Shown: positions 58,684 to 64,000 of the stretch, piece by piece
How positions within the stretch are numbered: position 1 is the first letter of the stretch
Layout of the letters: the number at the start of each line of letters is the position of its first letter
From: Cladorhizidae sp. MBARI D1340-BT2
Taxonomy: Eukaryota > Porifera > Demospongiae > Poecilosclerida > Cladorhizidae
Assembly (NCBI GenBank): GCA_028752905.1
Contig: JAQNBH010000013.1
Span: 13,543,816 to 13,607,815 of the forward strand
Direction of reading: 5' to 3'
DNA: 64,000 bases
The notes under the pieces: generated by a model
Databases searched by the model: none
Seen by the model: the letters and a program-made list of their open reading frames with translations, nothing else
What the model was told of the DNA's origin: nothing
Translations under genes and position numbers: made by a program

Positions 58684-60560
58684 AATGGGTGAATACAATT
58701 AATTTAAAAACATTTTTGTTCTTATAGAAATTTAATCTACTCTTTAGCTTACATACTGAAATAGTCAGAGTTTTATGGGATAAGGGAGTTTACTTCCTGT
58801 TGGATGGTCGATGTGCAGGGCAATGCCACCACCATCTTTCAGATTTCAGAATATGCATGGATTTTGCGTATTGCCAAATAACATATGTAGCGGTTTATAA
58901 TCTATAGTGAAGCCACTCGTCTAGCAATGTACCATGTATATACATAGACCGCAATTGTGGTCTCTAAGCTACATTTTACATTATGTATTGTATGCATTCA
59001 GTATACACAATATTGGAGCATTGCCATAAACTATATGAATGTATTTATATTACACAGTCAACAAGTGCAACTCTCAGAGAGTTTTGAAAATTCTGCAGAG
59101 CACAATTTTGATAATTCCATATATGGACAGTGAGTTGAGTAAATCAGACCTTAGTTTTAGTGCCTGTATTTGTATCATTTAAGTCATAGGTGCCATATGG
59201 CACAAACTCGGATATCATCAGGAAAAATATTGATGAATTTGAACAACATACACAATCCTTGTATGCACATGTCTAATTGGCTGTTCTGTTAACGTAAAAT
59301 ACTTTATTTTTGATTGGACGATGCAAGAGAGCAAAATTAAATAATGGCTGACAATCAAAGCTGCCTCTGTGAACGGTTTCTTCCTAGCTTTTGCTAATGT
59401 TTCTGGGTTGTTCTTCAGTGGAAAGCTGCACAAGCACCTATGTTGCCAGGAAACACTCTGAGTTCCTTTGCTCTTGTGAACATGGAGGCACTCCTGGTTG
59501 GATTTCATTCCTATAAGTTTTGTTGTACAGAGTGATGTATATAGCACTGCATAGCACTTGTTTGCTTACTTCAACAGAACTGATTCTTACACCGAACTGC
59601 AGCTTATTTTCCAATGATATGAATAATTTGAGAAATATAATTGTTTCAACAAACCATAAATGAAGTTGACATTCAGTCTGTGAAGGAATTTTTTTATAGG
59701 GTAGCAGTTTTGTCTTCCCTCTACAAAGATACTTCAGAGATTTTGATGATTGCATATATTTATGGAGAGAGAGTTGAAAATACATGTTCTCAACATTAAA
59801 ATATTCTTCCTGAAATTAATTCCATAGGGAACCTGCTTTGTCTCATCTTTATGATGCTGTACCGGGCAGTACAAGGTATGTTGTTTCCTAAAGCTATTCA
59901 CTGCCACAGTATCCACAAGATTATTAGGATCCTTCATTGTAGCTTAGGGTGATTTAATTTGATCACTCTGGCTCTAGCAGTTACATTAGATATTACTCAA
60001 AGTTTAAAGCTGCAATGTAGCCTACAGTAACAGTGAGTAAACATTGAGTCTCCTGTAAACTGATGCTTGAATTTATTCTCTAATAGAGTTTTCTATTAAG
60101 TTAACTTATACAATTTGTGCTTACTTGCTATCAGTTAAGATATTACGAATATACATATATTTTACTTAACCCTAAAATTATTTTTGGTTAAACTTTGGGG
60201 TTCAGTATTTGATTGGATTTGTGAAAACCGGTCTAAATATGGTGCAACAGTTACTTAGATGTAGGAACTTTTATTATTTTTTAGGCGTATGATGAATTTA
60301 TCAATGGCCTTCATGTACCTATGGTGAGGATGAGTCCAGGTGGTAGTTCTGGAATAACTCTTTACGGTGACTTAGGTTGAAATTTTTACTTTTCATGAAC
60401 AGAGCATTATGCTAGGTTTGACCGTGCTCATTAGGTCACTTTGTTGAGCTTCTAAGCTTTCTGCTCCACTTCAAACCTTGATTTATAAATGTGACTTGTG
60501 TAGCTAGCTAGTGCTCTCAATAGTCCAGAAATGGCGTCAAAACAGTGAGAGACTCCAAAA
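58684..60560. other. Unassigned sequence
   Basis: About 59395-59560 is a repeat related to 6655-6800. Frames at 59218-59547 and 59438-59785 fall in that repeat. Nothing else was recognised. Confidence 0.4.
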
Positions 60561-61010
60561 GTCATATACCCGAGCAAAGTTAGAAGTATACCTCTTCAAC
60601 TCAGAAGTATGTGGCTTCACTTAACAATATGTGTTCCATAATGCTAAGATGACATTAATTTACCCCATGCAATTTTTCTGGAAATAAAGTAAAGAATACA
60701 TTTGAGATGCAATTACTCCTATAATAATTTTTATGTTCTTGCTGGAGCATAACTTTTTATGTTATAGCTTTAAGGCAACACACTCAAGCAGTTCCAAACT
60801 CCCAGGACATGATTTTTGAGCATCATGCATATATTAAATCTCATTTTTGGAGAAAAAAATCCAAGGTGTTTAGACTGGTTTTCCCCCCTCCAAATCCGGT
60901 ATCCGGTCACAAATGTTTCACTACATGCACTTGCAATAATTATCATGTACTTGCTGACAATCAGGTACCTTATCAGTTACTATACATTGCTCTCAGTTGC
61001 TATACATTAT
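60561..61010 (+). repeat. Long direct repeat, left copy
   Basis: Starts gtcatatacccgagcaaagt and matches 63639-64000 over most of its length (shared 'aatacatttgagatg', 'aataatttttatgttcttg', 'gttccaaactccca', 'atcatgtacttgctga'). An internal block at 60622-60695 recurs at about 61030-61100 ('ttccataatgctaagatgac', 'attaatttac', 'ccatgcaatttttctgg'). Confidence 0.8.
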
Positions 61011-61357
61011 GGAGAATTGTCATGAGAGTATGTTCCATAATGCTAAGATGACATTAATTTACTCCATGCAATTTTTCTGGGAAGAAAGTGAAGAATACTT
61101 CAAGCTCTTGCTCTAAGTCTAGATTATAAGTTCTAAAGTTTTTTCGGCAGCTCCTTGGTTAGCTCACATGATGTTTTATCACCAAAATGGGTAAAGATAA
61201 TTGAATAATAAATCTTAGATTGCTTGTCTCATTTTAAGCACTCTAAGATGTCTGATTCAATCAAGATATTTTTACAATGAATTAAACTGAGCATTAAGTT
61301 TATTTATATATACTGAAGAATCCTCAAAGTTAAGCAAAAGCAAGCAGTTATATATGT

Positions 61358-61425
61358 CACAATAATCTTCTCAATAATCAACTTGAAATTGTATTCTCAT
61401 GACATTTTGACTAGATACTCTAGCC
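61358..61425 (+). repeat. Dispersed repeat family R1, copy 5
   Basis: Contains 'cttctcaataatcaacttga', 'aattgtattctcatgacatt' and 'ttgactagatactctagcc', like 1101-1172 and 30590-30640. Confidence 0.65.
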
Positions 61426-62448
61426 TTAACACATCATAGAATCACATTGGCTAGTTCTGGTGTTCAAGACCATGAAAGATTCTGAGTTGATACTTGGCTG
61501 CAGGTAGGATATGTATGCTATACTTATTTTCCATTACAACAATGGGAAATAAGTTAGGTAAAGTGTTAAAGGAGTACTTCATTTTTGTATAGGTTTTCTT
61601 TGGAGTTCTGCCCTGCCACAGGGTTGAAAGATTCTAACAGAAGCATAAAAACAAACAATCAAAAAATAATGAACTTTTTAATTTAAACAAAAATAAGAGT
61701 GAACCCATGCAGACCATAACAAGTCCTATGATTGTTTCTCATTTAAACTCATATATATATTTATACCACATAATAATGATTGTTGTATATAATTTTAAAT
61801 GGTTGTGGTCGACCAGTCCATCCATTCGTTTAAAAAATTTAAATCAATTGTTCTTGTACATATAATTATGCATATGTGTATAAAGGGATGTAGCCACTAG
61901 ATTTGAAATGGTCAGCTGATTTTACTGTAGCAGGAAATATTTAATAAATGCAGTAATATGCACCTTCATTGTATGTAGCCAGCATTCATGGGTATTTTAC
62001 TTTTCACACTCAAAGTGAGATGGGTGGTACTTGTATATTAAGTGGGCACTTGCTTCACAAAACTTGCCCTATTTATTTATGGCTTGCACACCCACATCAC
62101 ATTATCTTGGTTGTGTGCTTATTTGCTATGATACTAGACACCTCTGGACTTCCTGGTGTCCTGTATGGATTTTCTCCAGAGTCTCGTCTCTGGAGTGCTG
62201 TGGGGATCATAATTCGTTTTCCACATAGAAGGAGGTTGTCTCCACCAATGGTCAGATCACCCCGGAATTTCCAGTAGGGATATAGCGCTGTCTCTATGTT
62301 GTGTTTGTCTGGCCAAACCTTTTTGCAGTGTCACTGATGAACATACAGGATCTTCTTCTTGGCTCTTTTGATACTGGCTGAGCCTTTTTTCTCCAGCTGG
62401 CAGGTAGGCGATGTGTACTTTCATAAAAGCTTATGCTTTGTCTTGTCA
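61426..62448. other. Unassigned sequence left of the gypsy fragment
   Basis: Overlapping plus-strand frames at 61969-62277 and 62031-62228 have no motif. The segment may include the decayed integrase side of the gypsy element, but nothing could be recognised. Confidence 0.35.
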
Positions 62449-63637
62449 TTAGCGTCGAATGATGAAGGAGCCCTTGAACAGAGTATCAGCTGTGAATAGG
62501 AGTTTTCCTGGCACATGCGTAATGGGGTAATCATATCTGCATAGTCGAAATCGCAGTACTTTTGGTGGTAGGGAGTCAAGGTGATTCGTTTCTAATAGAG
62601 GAACCAATGGTTTGTGGTTGGTTTCTATGACAAAGTGCATACCCAAAATGTATGTGGTAAATTTCTCACATGCCCATGTTATTGCCAGTACCTTTTTTCG
62701 ATTTGGGCATATCGGCTTTCCGTCTCGGTCATTGACCTGGATGTAAATGCAGTGGGTTTCCAAGTAGAAGACTCATTTTTCTGCATCAAGACCACTCCTA
62801 GCTCATAGGAGTAGGCATCTGCAGAGACTTTTGTTGGTGCTTCTGGATTGTAAAGGGATAGAACAGAGGTTTAAATAGATGTTGGTGAAGGCTAAAGTTG
62901 GGTTCGGCCCCACAGCTAATTTTTTCTGAGTGGATGGCGAAGGGATTGTGTGAGGTTTGCCAAGCTGTTACAGAACTTCTCCAGTTGATTAGTCATCCCT
63001 ATGAATCACCTGAGCTCTGATACGTTCCTTGGTTATTCCATGTCTCTGATGGCGGACGTCTTGTCAGGGTCCGCTCAGATTCCTTCTGCATCAATAAGGG
63101 ACCAAGAAATTTCAATTTATATTAGCTAAACTAACATTTATCTGGGTTGAGTGTGCCTCGTGCTGCTGTGGTTTTTCGGAGGACTGCAGTCAGTTGTGTG
63201 TCGTGTTCTTGATTGTCTTTTCCAAAGATGATGATGTCGTCTGAGGCATAATACTCCATTGAGGCCGGTGGGGATGTTTGTCATTCTTTTTTGAAAGTTT
63301 TCTTGTGCACTTGAGATGCCAAAGGCCATTTTGTTGAAGCAGTAGTGCCCAAAGGGTGTGAGAAATGTAGTGAGGGGGAGGAGCTTTTGATCAGTGGTAT
63401 TTGCCAGCATGTGCTATTCACGTCCAATTTACTGAAGACTTGCTCTCAATAGCTGTGTAAGTGTTTCGTCGACTTTTGGAAGGGGGTGCACTTCTCGTAT
63501 GACTTTTGATTCAGTGGATTCAGGTCCACACATATGCGAAGTGTTCTTTCCTTCTTTGGCACCACTACCATTCTGGCACACCATGGGGTAGGTTCGTCAG
63601 ATTACCCCTAAAGATTCCATTTGGTTGAGTAATTCAA
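62449..63637 (-). pseudogene. Ty3/gypsy pol fragment (RT and RNase H)
   Basis: On the minus strand from the right: ARMVVVPKKERTLRICVDLN then PLN (63590-63520), a PLPKVDETL block, LTTFLTPFGHYCFNKMAFGI (63360-63300), the ADD-containing motif region in a shifted frame (decayed, near 63235; DDIIIFGK), and the RNase H segment RKKVLAITWACEKFTTYILG, FVIETNHKPLVPLL, LPPKVLRFRLCRYDYPITHV and PGK (62700-62495). Order is gypsy RT then RNase H. The RT is cut off at its N-terminal side by the long direct repeat starting at 63639. Shifts and stops throughout. Confidence 0.8.
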
Positions 63638-63638
63638 A

Positions 63639-64000
63639 GTCATGTACCCGAGCAAAGTTAGTAGTGTGCCTCTTCACCTCAGAAATATATGGCTTCACTT
63701 CACATAGACCTTAGCAATACATTTGAGATGGAATTACTCCAATAATAATTTTTATGTTCTTGATGGAGCATAACATTTTTTTAATGTTATATCTCAAGAA
63801 GTTCCAAACTCCCAAGACATGATTTTTGGGCATCATAGTTGCCTGTATTTATTCTCTTTTTGAAACAAACAAACACACACAGTGTTTAGACTGTTCCCCC
63901 CCTCCAAATCAAGTTGTAAATATTTCAATATATGCGCTTACATTTTATTCATAATTATCATGTACTTGCTGAAAATCAGGCACCTCTCAGTTCCTATACA
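63639..64000 (+). repeat. Long direct repeat, right copy (runs off the window)
   Basis: Starts gtcatgtacccgagcaaagt and parallels 60561-61010. It lies immediately next to the broken gypsy RT. It lacks the 'ttccataatgctaagatgac' block present in the left copy. Confidence 0.8.

Overview
The window is from an AT-rich, intron-bearing, transposon-laden animal genome. A marine invertebrate such as a sponge or cnidarian fits best, because hAT, Tigger/pogo, piggyBac, Ginger-like, Penelope-like, gypsy and endonuclease-type LINE elements co-occur with F5/8C (discoidin) receptors. The sequence alone does not fix the phylum. No bacterial-style genes, CRISPR arrays, rRNA or tRNA genes were seen.

The host content resolves into two paralogous genes in head-to-head, divergent orientation, reconstructed here from small exons. 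Gene A runs leftward on the minus strand (start codon at 21796, last recognised exon ending at 3738). Gene B runs rightward on the plus strand (start codon at 29685, last recognised exon ending at 54577). Each has six recognisable exons with the same intron phases (1, 0, 1, 0, 1, 2). Each encodes a signal peptide, two F5/8C-type domains (each split over two exons), a Ser/Thr-rich stalk and one transmembrane helix with a Gly-rich GxxxG-type face followed by Arg/Lys. The cytoplasmic exons are not recognisable in the window, so kinase, adaptor-binding or other signalling function is unknown. The first exon of F5/8C domain 2 in gene B is damaged relative to gene A: its first Cys is lost, there is a frameshift and an in-frame stop. 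A downstream AG would restore a phase-compatible open exon.

Layout: 1-3737, sequence beyond the gene A TM exon with a (TAA)n microsatellite and dispersed repeats. 3738-21796, gene A; its first intron holds a 5.7 kb plus-strand LINE of restriction-like-endonuclease type carrying a Tudor-like insert in its reverse transcriptase and two nested hAT copies. 21797-29684, intergenic, with Penelope and gypsy remnants and an intron-containing Ginger-like element ending about 145 bp before gene B. 29685-54577, gene B; its introns hold a complete-ended Tigger element, a pogo-type MITE 10 bp after a splice donor, a short piggyBac element, a foldback structure around a 1.2 kb ATT array, a second LINE whose tail continues into another 0.9 kb ATT array, and a Penelope-like element. 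54578-64000, dispersed repeats and a gypsy pol fragment flanked by two long direct repeats.

All transposon genes seen are broken by stops or frameshifts. The two receptors are the only plausible functional host loci. The size difference between orthologous introns (for example 8.5 versus 15.3 kb for intron 3) is largely accounted for by these insertions.
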